Assembly: GCF_030053425.1 (NCBI RefSeq)
Contig: NZ_JASGBI010000002.1
Span: forward strand, 1-64,000
DNA length: 64,000 nucleotides
Direction of reading: 5' to 3'
From: Lysobacter stagni
GTDB taxonomy: Bacteria; Pseudomonadota; Gammaproteobacteria; Xanthomonadales; Xanthomonadaceae
Within the stretch, counting starts at the first letter, position 1. Each line of letters starts with the position of its first letter. Below, piece by piece: positions 39,992 through 52,289 of the stretch. The notes under the pieces are model-generated. The model worked only from the letters and a program-made list of their open reading frames with translations. It did not search any database and was not told the origin of the DNA. Made by a program: the position numbers and the translations under genes.

Positions 39992-40902
39992 CAGAAGTAC
40001 CCCTCCTGCTTCTTCTTCTCCATCGAGGCGGAAGGATCGTGGTCGATGACGCGCCCCTGGCGTTCGGACGTGGTGGCTACGAGCATTTCAGCGATCACCT
40101 TCTCCAGCGTGTCGGCCTCGGATTCGATCGCGCCCGTCAGCGGGTAGCAACCGAGCGTGCGGAAACGTACCCGCCTGTGCTGCGGCGACTCGCCTTCGCG
40201 CAGCGGCAGGCGTTCGTCGTCGACCAGGATCAGCGCGCCGTCGCGCTCGACCACCGGCCGCTCCTCGGCGAAGTACAGCGACGGCACCGGAATCTTCTCG
40301 CGGTAGATGTAGAGCCACACGTCCAGCTCGGTCCAGTTGGACAGCGGGAACACGCGCACGCTCTCGCCCTTGTGGATGCGGGTGTTGTACAGGTTCCACA
40401 GCTCCGGGCGCTGCGTCTTCGGGTCCCACCGGTGCTGCGCGGTGCGGAACGAGAAGACGCGCTCCTTCGCACGCGATTTCTCCTCGTCGCGACGCGCGCC
40501 ACCGATGGCCGCGTCGAAACCGTGCTGGTCCAGCGCCTGCTTCAGCGCCTGCGTCTTCATCACGTCGGTATGCACGGTGGCGCCGTGGCTGATGGGACCG
40601 ATGCCCTGCGCCACGCCGTCCGGGTTGGTGTGCACGTGCAGCGACACCCCGGTTTCGGACGCGCGCCGGTCGCGGAAGGCGATCATCTCGCGGAACTTCC
40701 AGCCGGTGTCCACGTGCAGCAGCGGGATCGGCGGGCGGGCGGGATGGAAGGCCTTCAACAGCAGGTGCAGCAGCACCGAACTGTCCTTGCCGATGGAGTA
40801 CAGCATCACCGGGTTGCGGAATTCGGCCGCCACTTCCCGCAGGATGTGGAGGCTCTCGGCTTCGAGGCGGTCGAGGTGGCTCAGGTCGACAGGCAGGTTC
40901 AT
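39991..40902 (-). CDS. cysD: Sulfate adenylyltransferase subunit 2
   Basis: 303 residues, PP-loop protein with [12 protein letters not shown] and the partner-contacting motif [17 protein letters not shown]. It forms APS from ATP and sulfate in the CysD-CysN complex. The ATG at 40902 matches the family start [14 protein letters not shown]; the longer frame is a leader shadow. It is divergent from cysJ across a 202-bp control region. Confidence 0.96.
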   Translation of the reverse strand: MNLPVDLSHLDRLEAESLHILREVAAEFRNPVMLYSIGKDSSVLLHLLLKAFHPARPPIPLLHVDTGWKFREMIAFRDRRASETGVSLHVHTNPDGVAQGIGPISHGATVHTDVMKTQALKQALDQHGFDAAIGGARRDEEKSRAKERVFSFRTAQHRWDPKTQRPELWNLYNTRIHKGESVRVFPLSNWTELDVWLYIYREKIPVPSLYFAEERPVVERDGALILVDDERLPLREGESPQHRRVRFRTLGCYPLTGAIESEADTLEKVIAEMLVATTSERQGRVIDHDPSASMEKKKQEGYF

Positions 40903-41104
40903 CGGGTCTTGATCTGGCGGAACCGCGGTTGAACACGGCGGCGTGCGGGCGCGCCGGTGGTCGCGGCTAGTTGACCACATTGTAGGAACGGCGGTGCTTT
41001 GCGGCGGAAATAAGCCAGCGGCATGAGCGCATAACCCGAGTTCCTTTCCCCTGGTGGCGACGCGGTCCTAGCCTGCGAGCATCCCCACCGCGTACCCGTT
41101 GCCG
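40903..41104. promoter_or_regulatory. Divergent cysDNC / cysJIH control region
   Basis: The two transcripts of the sulfate pathway start from this 202-bp gap. CysB-type activation is expected because cysB is encoded nearby, but I cannot place a CysB site by eye. Confidence 0.5.
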
Positions 41105-42934
41105 ATGTCGGCCTCCCAGCCCAGTGTTCCCGCCGGACTCGCCACGCCCCTCACCGAGGACCGCCTGGCGGCGCTGGCCCGTGTCACCGATGGTCTGGAC
41201 AACAACGGCCTGTGGTGGCTGTCGGGCTACGCGGCTGGTCTGGCCAACCGCGGCGGCGGCCTGCAAACGCTTCCAGTGCCCGCGGTCGAGGCGCAGCCGG
41301 CGGGGCGTCTCACCATCGTCTACGGCAGCCAGACCGGCAACGCGAAGCGCCTGGCCGAGCAACTGGCGAAGCAGAGCGAAGGCGCCGGACTGTCCGTGCG
41401 TCTGGTGCGCGCCGACGCCTACCCCACGCGCGAGCTGAAGGACGAGCGCACGCTGTATGTCGTCATCAGCACACAGGGCGACGGCGATCCGCCGGACGAT
41501 GCGCGCGGCCTGGTCGAGTTCATCGCCGGCAAGCGCGCGCCCGAACTCAAGCAACTGCGCTACGCCGTGCTGGCGCTGGGCGACTCGAGCTATCCCCAGT
41601 TCTGCGCCATCGGCCAGAAGCTGGATACGCGGCTGGCGGAGCTGGGTGCGACCCGCATTCTCCCGCGCGCCGATGCCGACCTCGACCTGGAAACCGTCGC
41701 CACGCCGTGGCTCGCCCAGGCGCTCGCTAAGGCGAAGGAAGCACTGAAGCCCACCGCACCGCTGGCCACCGTGACGCCGCTGCGCCCGTTGCCGGCCGCG
41801 CCCGCCTTCGGCCGCGATGCGCCGTTCGCCGCGGAACTGCTGCTCAACCAGCGCATCACCGCACGCAGCAGCGCCAAGGACATCCGCCACGTCGAGCTGT
41901 CGCTGGAAGGCTCGGGCCTGCAGTACGAGCCCGGCGATGCGCTGGGACTGTGGCCGGTCAATCCGCCGGCGCTGGTCGAAGCCGTGCTGCGCACGCTGGA
42001 ACTGGACGGCGACAGCGTCGTCGAACACGGCGGCCAGCGTCTGGCGCTGCGCCAATGGCTGGGCGAGAAGCGCGAGCTGACGCAGCTGGCGCGGCCCTTC
42101 GTGGCGCGCCATGCCGCGCAGTCGCGCAGCGAAGACCTCAACCGCCTGCTCGCCCCGGACCAGCAGCCCGCACTGATACGACTGCTCGACGAGTCGCAGG
42201 TGCTGGACCTGCTGCGCAGCCATCCGGCCGCGTGGGAAGCCGAGGAACTGGTCGCCGCACTGCGCCCGCTCACGCCGCGCCTGTACTCCATCGCGTCCAG
42301 CCGCAAGCACGTGGGCGACGAAGTCCACCTCACCGTGGCGCACGTCGAGTACGAGAACGACGACGGCCTGCGCTGGGGCGCGGCGTCCAACCACTTCGCG
42401 CGCTCGCAGGAAGGCGATCGCCTGCCGGTGTTCATCGAACACAACGAGCGCTTCCGCCTGCCGGCCGATGCCTCGCGCGACGTGATCATGATCGGCCCCG
42501 GCACCGGCGTCGCGCCGTTCCGGGCCTTCGTCCAGGAGCGCGCGGAGACGCGTCCGGTGACCACCGGCGCCGCCGGCCGCAACTGGCTGCTGTTCGGCAA
42601 TCCGCATTTCCGCAGCGACTTCCTCTACCAGGTCGAATGGCAGCAGGCATTGAAGGACGGCACGCTGCACCGCCTCGACCTGGCCTTCTCGCGCGACCAG
42701 GACCGCAAGATCTACGTGCAGGACCGGCTGCGCGAGCATGGCCGCGAGCTGTTCGACTGGATCGAGTCCGGCGCGCACCTGTACGTGTGCGGCGACGCCA
42801 CGCGCATGGCGAAGGACGTGCACGCGACGCTGCTGGCGGTGATCGCCGAGCACGGCGGGAAGTCCGACGACGACGCCACCGAATACCTCAACACCCTGCA
42901 GCAGCAGGGCCGCTACGCCCGGGACGTGTACTGA
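41105..42934 (+). CDS. cysJ: Sulfite reductase [NADPH] flavoprotein alpha-component
   Basis: 609 residues: flavodoxin domain ([33 protein letters not shown]), FAD domain (RLYSIASS), NADPH domain ([28 protein letters not shown]; ends GRYARDVY). It transfers NADPH electrons to CysI. No membrane helix is present. The ATG at 41105 is preferred over a TTG two codons earlier. It ends 1 base into cysI. Confidence 0.95.
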   Translation: MSASQPSVPAGLATPLTEDRLAALARVTDGLDNNGLWWLSGYAAGLANRGGGLQTLPVPAVEAQPAGRLTIVYGSQTGNAKRLAEQLAKQSEGAGLSVRLVRADAYPTRELKDERTLYVVISTQGDGDPPDDARGLVEFIAGKRAPELKQLRYAVLALGDSSYPQFCAIGQKLDTRLAELGATRILPRADADLDLETVATPWLAQALAKAKEALKPTAPLATVTPLRPLPAAPAFGRDAPFAAELLLNQRITARSSAKDIRHVELSLEGSGLQYEPGDALGLWPVNPPALVEAVLRTLELDGDSVVEHGGQRLALRQWLGEKRELTQLARPFVARHAAQSRSEDLNRLLAPDQQPALIRLLDESQVLDLLRSHPAAWEAEELVAALRPLTPRLYSIASSRKHVGDEVHLTVAHVEYENDDGLRWGAASNHFARSQEGDRLPVFIEHNERFRLPADASRDVIMIGPGTGVAPFRAFVQERAETRPVTTGAAGRNWLLFGNPHFRSDFLYQVEWQQALKDGTLHRLDLAFSRDQDRKIYVQDRLREHGRELFDWIESGAHLYVCGDATRMAKDVHATLLAVIAEHGGKSDDDATEYLNTLQQQGRYARDVY

Positions 42935-44649
42935 TGAGCAGCCATTCCGTCGAGGACATCAAGCAGCAGAGCGCGCGTCTGCGCGGCACGCTGCTGGAGT
43001 CGCTCGCCAATCCCGTCACCGGCGCGCTCAACGAAGACGACCAGACGCTGATCAAGTACCACGGCAGCTACCAGCAGGACGACCGGGACGTGCGCGAGGA
43101 GCGCCGCCTGGCGAAGCTGGAGCCCGCGTACGCCTTCATGATCCGCACGCGCACGCCCGGCGGCGTGGTGTCGCCGAAGCAGTGGCTGCAGCTCGATTCG
43201 GTCGCGACCGCCTACGCCGAACGCGGTCTGCGCATCACCACGCGCCAGGCCTTCCAGTTCCATGGCGTGATCAAGACCGAGCTGAAGGCCACGATGCAGG
43301 CGATCAACGCCGCGTTGATCGACACGCTTGCCGCCTGCGGCGACGTCAACCGCAACGTGGCCGTCGCCGCCAACCCGCTCCAGTCGCAGGCGCACGCCGC
43401 CGTGCATGCGCAGGCTGCCGCGTTGTCCGAGCACCTGCTTCCCAACACGCGCGCCTACTACGAGATCTGGCTGGACGAGGAACGCGTGGCCGGCAGCGGC
43501 AGCGAGGACGAGCCGGTCTACGGCGCGACCTACCTGCCGCGCAAGTTCAAGATCGGCTTCGCGATTCCGCCCTACAACGACGTCGATGTCTTCGCGCAGG
43601 ACCTGGGTTTCATCGCCGTCGTCGAAGGCGACGCGGTGGTCGGCTACAACGTCAGCGTCGGCGGTGGCATGGGCGCCACCCACGGCGATGCGGAAACGTA
43701 TCCGCGCCTGGGCGATGTGATCGGCTTCGTCACGCCCACGCAGCTGACCGCCATCGCCGAAGCCGTGGTGACCACGCAGCGTGATTTCGGCAATCGCGTG
43801 CTGCGCAAGCGCGCGCGCCTGAAGTACACCATCGACGACCGTGGCCTGGACTGGTTCAAGTCCGAGGTCGAGCGACGCGCGGGCTTCACGCTCCCGCCTG
43901 CGCGCGCGTTCGGGTTCGTACACAACGGCGACCGCTTCGGCTGGGTCGATGGCGCCGACGGTCGCGCCCACCTGACGCTGCGCATCGTCTCCGGCCGCAT
44001 CTGGGACCGCGACGGCCTCACCCATCTGTCGGGCCTGCGCGAGATCGCGCGCGTGCTGGACGAGGCGGACGACGGCGCGCAGTTCCGCCTCACGCCGAAC
44101 CAGAACCTGGTCATCGCCGGTGTGCCGGCCGCATTGCGCGCACGCGTGGACACACTGGTCGCGCAGTACGGCCTGGATACGCACGCCAACGCGACGGCGC
44201 TGAAGAAGAACGCCATCGCCTGCGTCGCGCTGCCCACCTGCGGCCTGGCGATGGCCGAGGCCGAGCGCTACCTGCCGGACTTCACCGACCGAGTGCAGGA
44301 ACGGCTGGACGCGCACGGCCTGCGCGAAGCGCCCATCCACCTGCGCATCAGCGGCTGTCCGAACGGGTGCTCGCGCCCGTATCTGGGCGAGATCGCGCTG
44401 ATCGGCAAGGCGCCGGGGCGCTACAACCTGATGCTGGGCGCCGACCATCGCGGCCAGCGCCTCAACACGCTGTTCCGCGAGAACGTGGACGAGGCGCAGA
44501 TCCTCGACGCGCTCGACCCGGTGCTCGCGCGTTACGCCGCCGAACGCGATACCGATGAAGGCTTCGGCGATTTCCTGGTCCGCGCTGGGATCGTCATCCC
44601 GCCCAGGCCGTCCATTCCCCTGCAACTGCGCACCGAGAACGCAGCATGA
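42934..44649 (+). CDS. cysI: Sulfite reductase hemoprotein beta-component
   Basis: 571 residues with the siroheme-[4Fe-4S] cysteines at C430, C436, C475 and C479 (CVALPTC and CPNGC), aligned with the E. coli positions, and the substrate-side arginine/lysine block ([12 protein letters not shown]). It reduces sulfite to sulfide with six electrons from CysJ. It uses siroheme made by cysG in this same cluster. Confidence 0.96.
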   Translation: MSSHSVEDIKQQSARLRGTLLESLANPVTGALNEDDQTLIKYHGSYQQDDRDVREERRLAKLEPAYAFMIRTRTPGGVVSPKQWLQLDSVATAYAERGLRITTRQAFQFHGVIKTELKATMQAINAALIDTLAACGDVNRNVAVAANPLQSQAHAAVHAQAAALSEHLLPNTRAYYEIWLDEERVAGSGSEDEPVYGATYLPRKFKIGFAIPPYNDVDVFAQDLGFIAVVEGDAVVGYNVSVGGGMGATHGDAETYPRLGDVIGFVTPTQLTAIAEAVVTTQRDFGNRVLRKRARLKYTIDDRGLDWFKSEVERRAGFTLPPARAFGFVHNGDRFGWVDGADGRAHLTLRIVSGRIWDRDGLTHLSGLREIARVLDEADDGAQFRLTPNQNLVIAGVPAALRARVDTLVAQYGLDTHANATALKKNAIACVALPTCGLAMAEAERYLPDFTDRVQERLDAHGLREAPIHLRISGCPNGCSRPYLGEIALIGKAPGRYNLMLGADHRGQRLNTLFRENVDEAQILDALDPVLARYAAERDTDEGFGDFLVRAGIVIPPRPSIPLQLRTENAA

Positions 44650-45383
44650 GCACGCCGCCCGATCCGATCACCGCCGCCGAATCCCCGCGCGCACTCGCCG
44701 AGCTGAACCAGTGGCTGGGCGAGCGCAGCGCGGAAGAACGCATCGCCTGGGCCCTGGAGCACACGGCCGGCGAGCACGCACTGTCGTCCAGCTTCGGCGC
44801 GCAGGCCGCGGTATCGCTGCATCTGACCACACAGAAGAAGCCCGGCATCCCGGTGATCCTGGTCGACACCGGCTACCTGTTCCCCGAAACGTATCGCTTC
44901 GTCGACCAACTGACCGAGCGGCTGGACCTGAACCTCAAGGTCTACCGGCCGAAAATCGGCATCGCGTGGATGGAAGCGCGCTTCGGCAAACTCTGGGAAG
45001 GCGGACTGGACGGCATCGAGCGCTACAACCGCATGCGCAAGGTCGAACCCATGCAGCGCGCACTCGACGAACTGGGCGTGCGCACGTGGATCGCCGGCCT
45101 GCGCCGCAGCCAGGCGCGCACGCGGGCGAACATCGATTTCCTGCAACTGCGCGACGGTCGCTGGAAACTGCATCCGATCGCCGACTGGAGCGACCGCGAC
45201 GTCTGGCAGTACCTGGAGCGGCACGACCTGCCCTACCACCCGCTCTGGCACCAGGGCTACGTGTCCATCGGCGATGTGCACACCACGCGACCGCTGGAGG
45301 CCGGCATGAACGAGGAAGACACGCGTTTTTTCGGCCTGAAGCGTGAGTGCGGCCTGCATTTCGACGAGCCGAACGCGGCCTGA
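44646..45383 (+). CDS. cysH: Phosphoadenosine phosphosulfate reductase
   Basis: 245 residues. PP-loop start [14 protein letters not shown], and the catalytic cysteine in the C-terminal KRECGLH (C235). It lacks the extra Fe-S cysteine pairs of APS reductases, so PAPS is the likely substrate, which agrees with the APS kinase domain of CysNC. It reduces PAPS to sulfite with thioredoxin. Its ATG overlaps cysI by 4 nt. Confidence 0.94.
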   Translation: MSTPPDPITAAESPRALAELNQWLGERSAEERIAWALEHTAGEHALSSSFGAQAAVSLHLTTQKKPGIPVILVDTGYLFPETYRFVDQLTERLDLNLKVYRPKIGIAWMEARFGKLWEGGLDGIERYNRMRKVEPMQRALDELGVRTWIAGLRRSQARTRANIDFLQLRDGRWKLHPIADWSDRDVWQYLERHDLPYHPLWHQGYVSIGDVHTTRPLEAGMNEEDTRFFGLKRECGLHFDEPNAA

Positions 45384-45487
45384 GCCGGCGGTTCCCAGCC
45401 GGCGAACGGCACTCGCGCGATTACTGCCAGACACGCCGCGGCTCGATGCCGAGCGCGCGGGCAATCGCGCTGGTTTGCGCGGCGACC

Positions 45488-45868
45488 TCAGGTATGGATC
45501 AGGCGCCCACCGGCGAACGACCAGTTTTCCCAGGTGGTTTCCTTGAAGGCCACCATCACGTGCTCCGGATCGAGCCCGGCCGTTGCCAGGCGCTCCATCA
45601 GGTCGGCGAGCAGCTTCTTCTTCACCTTGACGCTGCGCCCCACCGACCAGAGCACTTCGATCAGCACGAAGTCGTCGCCGCGCGGCGAGGCCGCATCGGG
45701 ATAACTTGGATCGAAGCGGAAGTCCGCGGCATCGAGTTCGAACACGCGCTGGAAGCGGTCGGTCTCCGGCACGCCGGAGGCGACGAGCGCGCCGTGCACG
45801 GCGTCCAGGACGGCGCTCTTGAAGTGTTCGGCCTTGGGCTTGCGGACGGTCAGGGTGACCAGGGGCAT
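45488..45868 (-). CDS. Tautomerase family protein
   Basis: 126 residues. Met is followed by Pro, which after Met removal gives the catalytic Pro1 of tautomerases (PLVTLTVRK). The single-chain length and the KLLADLMERLATAGL helix fit the tautomerase_2 group. Substrate unknown. A very good ribosome site (AAGGAGAG) precedes the ATG. It is immediately downstream of cysB on the same strand. Confidence 0.82.
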   Translation of the reverse strand: MPLVTLTVRKPKAEHFKSAVLDAVHGALVASGVPETDRFQRVFELDAADFRFDPSYPDAASPRGDDFVLIEVLWSVGRSVKVKKKLLADLMERLATAGLDPEHVMVAFKETTWENWSFAGGRLIHT

Positions 45869-45908
45869 GCGGGCTCTCCTTTGTTTCGCGGCGACGCGTC
45901 GCCGGGCA

Positions 45909-46892
45909 TCAGGTGGTGATCGGCTGGCTGAGCTCGCGCCACGTCGGCACCTGCGGCCAACGCGGCTCCAGGTTGCCTTCCAGTACGCGGCGCAGGTCGC
46001 GTCGGTCGAGCTGCGGCGCAACGCCGTGCAGCAGCGCCAGTGCGTACTCGCGCAGCACGCGCGCGCGGGGGATCACTGCCCAGGTGATGCATTCGGGCAG
46101 CGCATCCGGTGCGAGCAGCGCCTTCAGGTCGTCGTCGCGGGAACCCACGGCCATTTCCGCCAGCACGCCCACGCCGAGACCGGCGCGCACATAGGTCTTG
46201 ATGAGGTCCGCGTCGCGCGCGGTCATCGCCAGTTGCGGTTCGAGGCCGGCATCGAGGAAGGTGCGACGCAGCGACGATTCCGCGCGCGTGGACGATTCGT
46301 AGCTCACCAGCGGATGCGCGGCCAGTTCGGCGAGCGTCGGTGCGCGCTGCAGCGACGCCAGCGGGTGCGTGCGCGGCACCAGCACCACGCGGCGCCAGCG
46401 GTACAACGGCACGGGCACGCCACCTTCGGGCTCGCTGCCGGCGGTACTGATCACCGCCAGGTCCGCTTCGCCGCGCGCCAGCAGTTCCAGCACTTCGTCG
46501 CCGGCCACTGCCTGCAGATGCATGCTGACCTGCGGGAACTCGCGCTTCACCGCGGCGATCACGCCCGGCAGCACGAAGCGCGCCTGCGTGTGCGTGGTGG
46601 CCAGCACCAGCTGACCGCTGTGCTGGCCGCGTTCGTTGGCGGCGTAGGCGCGGATGTTGCCGGCTTCCTCCAGGATGCGACGCGCGTGCATCAGCACGCG
46701 TTCGCCGGCCGGCGCGATCGATTCCAGGCTGCGCCCCTTGCGGGTGAACAGCTGGAAGCCCAGTTCGTCCTCCAACTGCTTGAGCTGTTTCGACAACCCC
46801 GGTTGCGTCGCGTGCACGCGTTCGGCGGCCAACGTGATGTTGAGGCCGGAATCGGCGATGGCGACGAGGTAACGCAGCTGGGTGAGGGTCAT
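45909..46892 (-). CDS. cysB: LysR family regulator CysB
   Basis: 327 residues. HTH at about 18-37 (ITLAAERVHATQPGLSKQLKQLE) and a C-terminal effector domain with TTHTQARFVLPGVIAAVKREFP and STAGSEPEG, typical of CysB/Cbl, which respond to N-acetylserine. It likely activates the cys transcripts in this cluster. It is divergent from cysG over an AT-rich region. Confidence 0.93.
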   Translation of the reverse strand: MTLTQLRYLVAIADSGLNITLAAERVHATQPGLSKQLKQLEDELGFQLFTRKGRSLESIAPAGERVLMHARRILEEAGNIRAYAANERGQHSGQLVLATTHTQARFVLPGVIAAVKREFPQVSMHLQAVAGDEVLELLARGEADLAVISTAGSEPEGGVPVPLYRWRRVVLVPRTHPLASLQRAPTLAELAAHPLVSYESSTRAESSLRRTFLDAGLEPQLAMTARDADLIKTYVRAGLGVGVLAEMAVGSRDDDLKALLAPDALPECITWAVIPRARVLREYALALLHGVAPQLDRRDLRRVLEGNLEPRWPQVPTWRELSQPITT

Positions 46893-47131
46893 GAGGGGAG
46901 CCGTGGGGGCGGTCGGAGGCGGCCGGCACCATGGGCCCGGCCTTCTCCCTTCATATATATCTCTCGATACGAATAAAGGGATGGACGAAAACTACCCCGC
47001 GCCGCCCGCCCTGTCCAGCGCAACGGCGGGACATTCCGGATTGGCATGTCGCCAGACGGTGGCGTCATTTCCGCCGCCGGTGGCGCGTGGGTAGCGTCAC
47101 GGTATCGCCCCTGCGCCCCGCTTTCGACGCC
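46893..47131. promoter_or_regulatory. AT-rich divergent cysB / cysG control region
   Basis: In a very GC-rich window, the stretch around 46950-46980 (tcatatatat followed by ctctcgatacgaataaag) stands out as AT-rich and most likely carries both promoters. A CysB-binding site is expected here for activation and for autoregulation, but I cannot assign it precisely. Confidence 0.6.
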
Positions 47132-48562
47132 ATGAGCAGCCCGCTGTTTCCTGTTTTCGCCGATCTGCGCGGCCGCGCCGTGCTGGTCGTGGGCGGCGGC
47201 ACGGTGGCACTGCGCAAGGTGACGGCGCTGATCGACGCCGGAGCCCTGGTTCGCGTGGGCGCGCCCACGCTGAATGTGGAACTGACCGCACTCGCAGCGC
47301 AGGGCCGCATCGAGCATCTGAACGGCACCTTCGCGCCGCGCTGGCTGGACGGCGCATGGCTGGCCATCGCCGCCACCGACGACGACGAAGTGAACCGCGC
47401 CGTCGCCCAGGCGGGCGAAGCGCAACGCATCTGGGTCAACGTGGTGGACGACGCGCAGGCGTCCAGCGTGCAGATACCGGCGCGCGTCGACCGCGGTCCG
47501 GTGCAGATCGCCATTTCCAGCGCCGGCGCCGCACCGATGCTGGCCCGCCATCTGCGCGAACAACTGGAAACGCAGCTGGACGAATCGCTGGGCGAACTGG
47601 CCAGCCTGCTGGGTCGCGAACGCCACCGCATCCGCGCACGCCATCCGCAACTGGGCGAGCGCCGCCGCTTCTTCGATCGTCTCTTGTCCGGCGCAGTGCC
47701 GCGCTTGCTGCGCCAGCGCCAGCGGCTTGCCGCCGAGCGCGAATTCAGCGCGCTGCTCAATGCACCGGCCGCGACGGCGCGTGGCTCGGTCGCGCTTGTC
47801 GGCGCCGGCCCGGGCGACCCAGGCCTGCTGACGCTGCGCGCGCTGCGCGTGCTCAACGAAGCCGACGTGATCCTGCACGACCGTCTGGTCAGCGATGACG
47901 TCCTGCAGCTGGTGCGCCGCGATGCGCAGCGCATCGAAGTGGGCAAGCAGGCGGGCAACCATCACGCCACGCAGGATCGTATCCACGAGCTGATGCTGGA
48001 GCACGCACGCGCCGGCAAGCGCGTGGTGCGGCTGAAGGGCGGTGATCCGTTCGTGTTCGGCCGCGGCGGCGAGGAACTGGAAGTGCTGCGCGCGCACGGC
48101 ATCGACTACGAAGTCGTGCCCGGCATCACCGCGGCACTGGCGTGCGCGGCCTACGCGGGCGTGCCGCTCACGCACCGCGACCACGCGCAGTCGGTACGCC
48201 TGGTCACCGCGCACGCCAGGGACTCGATGGACAGCATCGACTGGCGCGCGCTCGCACAGGAACGGCAGACGCTCGCCGTGTACATGGGCGTGGCCGGGCT
48301 GGATCGCCTGAGCGAACGCCTGATCGAACACGGCCGCGCGGCGTCCACTCCGTTCGCGCTGGTCGAGAACGGTTCGCGCGCCAGCCAGCGCGTGATCACC
48401 GGCACCCTCGCCGATCTCGCGCAGCGCGCGCAGGCGCACGACGTGCAATCGCCGGCGTTGCTGATCGTCGGCGAAGTCGCCGCGCTGGCCGGCACGCTGC
48501 ACTGGTTCGGCGACGCCCCACTGGGCGCACCGGCCACCGCCACCGTCGCCGAAGCGGCGTGA
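47132..48562 (+). CDS. cysG: Siroheme synthase CysG (trifunctional)
   Basis: 476 residues. The N-terminal part is a NAD-dependent precorrin-2 dehydrogenase/ferrochelatase ([22 protein letters not shown]), and the C-terminal part from about 215 is a SAM uroporphyrinogen methyltransferase ([53 protein letters not shown]). It converts uroporphyrinogen III to siroheme, the CysI cofactor. The ATG at 47132 begins the family start [12 protein letters not shown]. Confidence 0.95.
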   Translation: MSSPLFPVFADLRGRAVLVVGGGTVALRKVTALIDAGALVRVGAPTLNVELTALAAQGRIEHLNGTFAPRWLDGAWLAIAATDDDEVNRAVAQAGEAQRIWVNVVDDAQASSVQIPARVDRGPVQIAISSAGAAPMLARHLREQLETQLDESLGELASLLGRERHRIRARHPQLGERRRFFDRLLSGAVPRLLRQRQRLAAEREFSALLNAPAATARGSVALVGAGPGDPGLLTLRALRVLNEADVILHDRLVSDDVLQLVRRDAQRIEVGKQAGNHHATQDRIHELMLEHARAGKRVVRLKGGDPFVFGRGGEELEVLRAHGIDYEVVPGITAALACAAYAGVPLTHRDHAQSVRLVTAHARDSMDSIDWRALAQERQTLAVYMGVAGLDRLSERLIEHGRAASTPFALVENGSRASQRVITGTLADLAQRAQAHDVQSPALLIVGEVAALAGTLHWFGDAPLGAPATATVAEAA

Positions 48563-48594
48563 GCCCCCCACACGCATCCACAAGGAATCCGGTC

Positions 48595-49572
48595 ATGGCC
48601 CTGTACGACAGCATCCTCGACACCATCGGCAGCACGCCCATCGTCAAGCTGCACCGCATCGCGCCGAAACACGTGACGCTCTACGCGAAGGTGGAGGCGT
48701 TCAATCCCGGCGGCTCGGTGAAGGACCGCCTCGCGCTGGCCATCGTGCTCGATGCCGAGCGCCGCGGCCTGCTCAAGCCGGGCCAGACGATCGTGGAAGC
48801 CACCTCGGGCAACACCGGCATCGCGCTGGCGCTGGTCGCGGCGGCGCGCGGGTATCCGTTCGTGGCGGTGATGACCGAGACGTTCTCGGTCGAGCGCCGC
48901 AAGCTGATGCGCGCCTACGGCGCGAAGGTCATCCTCACGCCGGCCGCCGAGCGCGGCAGCGGCATGGTGCGCAAGGCGAAGGAACTGGCCGAGAAACACG
49001 GCTGGTTCCTCGCGCGCCAGTTCGAGAACGAAGCCAACCCCGCCTACCACCGCAACACGACGGGGCCGGAGATCCTGCGCGATTTCGCCGGCAAGCGGCT
49101 GGACTATTTCGTCAGCGGCTGGGGCACCGGCGGCACCATCACTGGCGCCGGCGAAGTGCTCAAGCTTGCACGACCGGACCTGAAGGTGATCGCCAGCGAA
49201 CCGGCGGGCGCGGCGCTGTTGTCGGGCAAGGAATGGCAACCGCACAAGATCCAGGGCTGGACGCCGGACTTCCTGCCGGACGTGCTCAGCCGCACGATCG
49301 CCGACGAGATCCATCCGATCGACGATGTGCTCGCGCGCGACACCTCGCGTCGCCTGGCGGCGGAAGAAGGCCTTTTCGTCGGCATTTCGGCCGGCGCGAC
49401 GGTCGCCGCCGCGCTGAAGGTGGCCGAACAGGCGCCGGAGGGCTCGGTGCTGCTGGCGGTGCTGCCCGATACCGGCGAGCGATATCTGTCCACGTTCCTG
49501 TTCGAGGGCGTGGCCGAGGGTTCCGACGACGAATGGCTGGCGTCGCTGGAACGCGAGGCGGTCGCGGCCTGA
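48595..49572 (+). CDS. cysK: Cysteine synthase (O-acetylserine sulfhydrylase)
   Basis: 325 residues, PLP fold-type II. PLP lysine K43 in NPGGSVKDR, TSGNTGIALA and the GTGGTITG loop. It joins sulfide and O-acetylserine to cysteine, the end of the pathway encoded around it. AAGGAA precedes the ATG; it follows cysG by 32 bp. Confidence 0.94.
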   Translation: MALYDSILDTIGSTPIVKLHRIAPKHVTLYAKVEAFNPGGSVKDRLALAIVLDAERRGLLKPGQTIVEATSGNTGIALALVAAARGYPFVAVMTETFSVERRKLMRAYGAKVILTPAAERGSGMVRKAKELAEKHGWFLARQFENEANPAYHRNTTGPEILRDFAGKRLDYFVSGWGTGGTITGAGEVLKLARPDLKVIASEPAGAALLSGKEWQPHKIQGWTPDFLPDVLSRTIADEIHPIDDVLARDTSRRLAAEEGLFVGISAGATVAAALKVAEQAPEGSVLLAVLPDTGERYLSTFLFEGVAEGSDDEWLASLEREAVAA

Positions 49573-49691
49573 CCGGGGCGAAGGCCGCCTGTATGGGGCC
49601 GGACGCTACGAGGTCGTGATCGCCGTGCATTCCCCGGCGCACAGGGGCCCGTTACCCTGTGCGCCTGCGGCCGTTGCCGCACGGAGAATGC

Positions 49692-51430
<1,739 letters not shown>

Positions 51431-51445
51431 AAGAGCTGACCGCCT

Positions 51446-51485
51446 TGAGCCCCTCTCCCGCCGGGAGAGGGGTTGGGGTGAGGGC
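51446..51485. repeat. Dispersed palindromic intergenic repeat (copy 3)
   Basis: CCCCTCTCCC (51450-51459), loop GCC, GGGAGAGGGG (51463-51472), followed by TTGGGGTGAGGGC. This is the inverse orientation of copy 1 at 15651-15695. It lies between convergent murU and hda and probably doubles as a terminator. A second repeat type (GGATTCCCGCCTTCGCG) follows at about 51547-51563. Confidence 0.7.
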
Positions 51486-51574
51486 CGGGACGGGCGGGCG
51501 TGGCACCGGTCGCCGGTTCTTCCAGCAACGTGCGCTTGAAGTTGGATTCCCGCCTTCGCGAAGACGAGGGCAGA

Positions 51575-52282
51575 TCAGCCCTCGCCGCGTTCGAGCGTCT
51601 GCCTCAGGAACGGCACCGTGATGCGCCGCTGCGCCGCCAGCGATGCGCGATCGAGTTTGTCGAGCAGCGCCGTCAGGCCGCCCAGGTCGCGCCCAACGCG
51701 CTTGAGCAGCCAGTCCAGCGCGGCATCTTCCAGCACCACGCCGCGACGCTGCGCACGCTGGCGCAGCACTTCGCGGCGACCTTCCTCGTCCAGCGGCGAC
51801 AGCGTGATGCGCGTGCACTGGCCCAGCCGCGAACGCAGGTCTGGAAGGCCCAGGCCGATGGCGTCGGGAATGTCGCGCGCCGCGTAGAGCAGCACGACAC
51901 CCGCGGCGCGCGCGCGGTTGTGCACGTCGAACAACGCGACTTCGTCCTCGCGTTGTCCTGCGATGGCATCCAGCCCGTCGAGTGCGATGAGGTGATTGCC
52001 TTCCAGCGATTCCAGCGCGTCGCGCATGCGGCCGGTGGCGGCCATCAGCGGCAGGTAGGCGGCGCGCCGGCCTGCGGCTTCGGTCGCGGCACAAGTCGCC
52101 AGCAACAGATGCGTCTTGCCCACGCCGGCAGGACCGGCGAGGTACACGCTGTCGCGCGCGTCGGCGGCACCATCGGCCAGCGCGCGCAGGTGTTCGAGCG
52201 CACCCGCCGGTGCCTGCACGAAGGTGTCGAGCCGCTGGTCCGGCGGATAACGCAAGGCCAGTGGCAACTGCGGAACACTCAC
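51575..52282 (-). CDS. hda: DnaA regulatory inactivator Hda
   Basis: 235 residues, AAA+ protein like DnaA domain III only. The N-terminal QLPLAL matches the beta-clamp binding motif of Hda, the P-loop is GPAGVGKTH, followed by LIALDGLDAIAG (Walker B). Hda with the clamp triggers ATP hydrolysis on DnaA and limits replication initiation. The GTG at 52282 starts just before the clamp motif and has GGAG upstream within the preceding gene's end. Confidence 0.9.
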   Translation of the reverse strand: MSVPQLPLALRYPPDQRLDTFVQAPAGALEHLRALADGAADARDSVYLAGPAGVGKTHLLLATCAATEAAGRRAAYLPLMAATGRMRDALESLEGNHLIALDGLDAIAGQREDEVALFDVHNRARAAGVVLLYAARDIPDAIGLGLPDLRSRLGQCTRITLSPLDEEGRREVLRQRAQRRGVVLEDAALDWLLKRVGRDLGGLTALLDKLDRASLAAQRRITVPFLRQTLERGEG

Positions 52283-52289
52283 GGGCCAC

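Noticed and set aside
40967..42853. 628-codon open frame on the minus strand
   Set aside because: Antisense of cysJ; no recognisable protein features.
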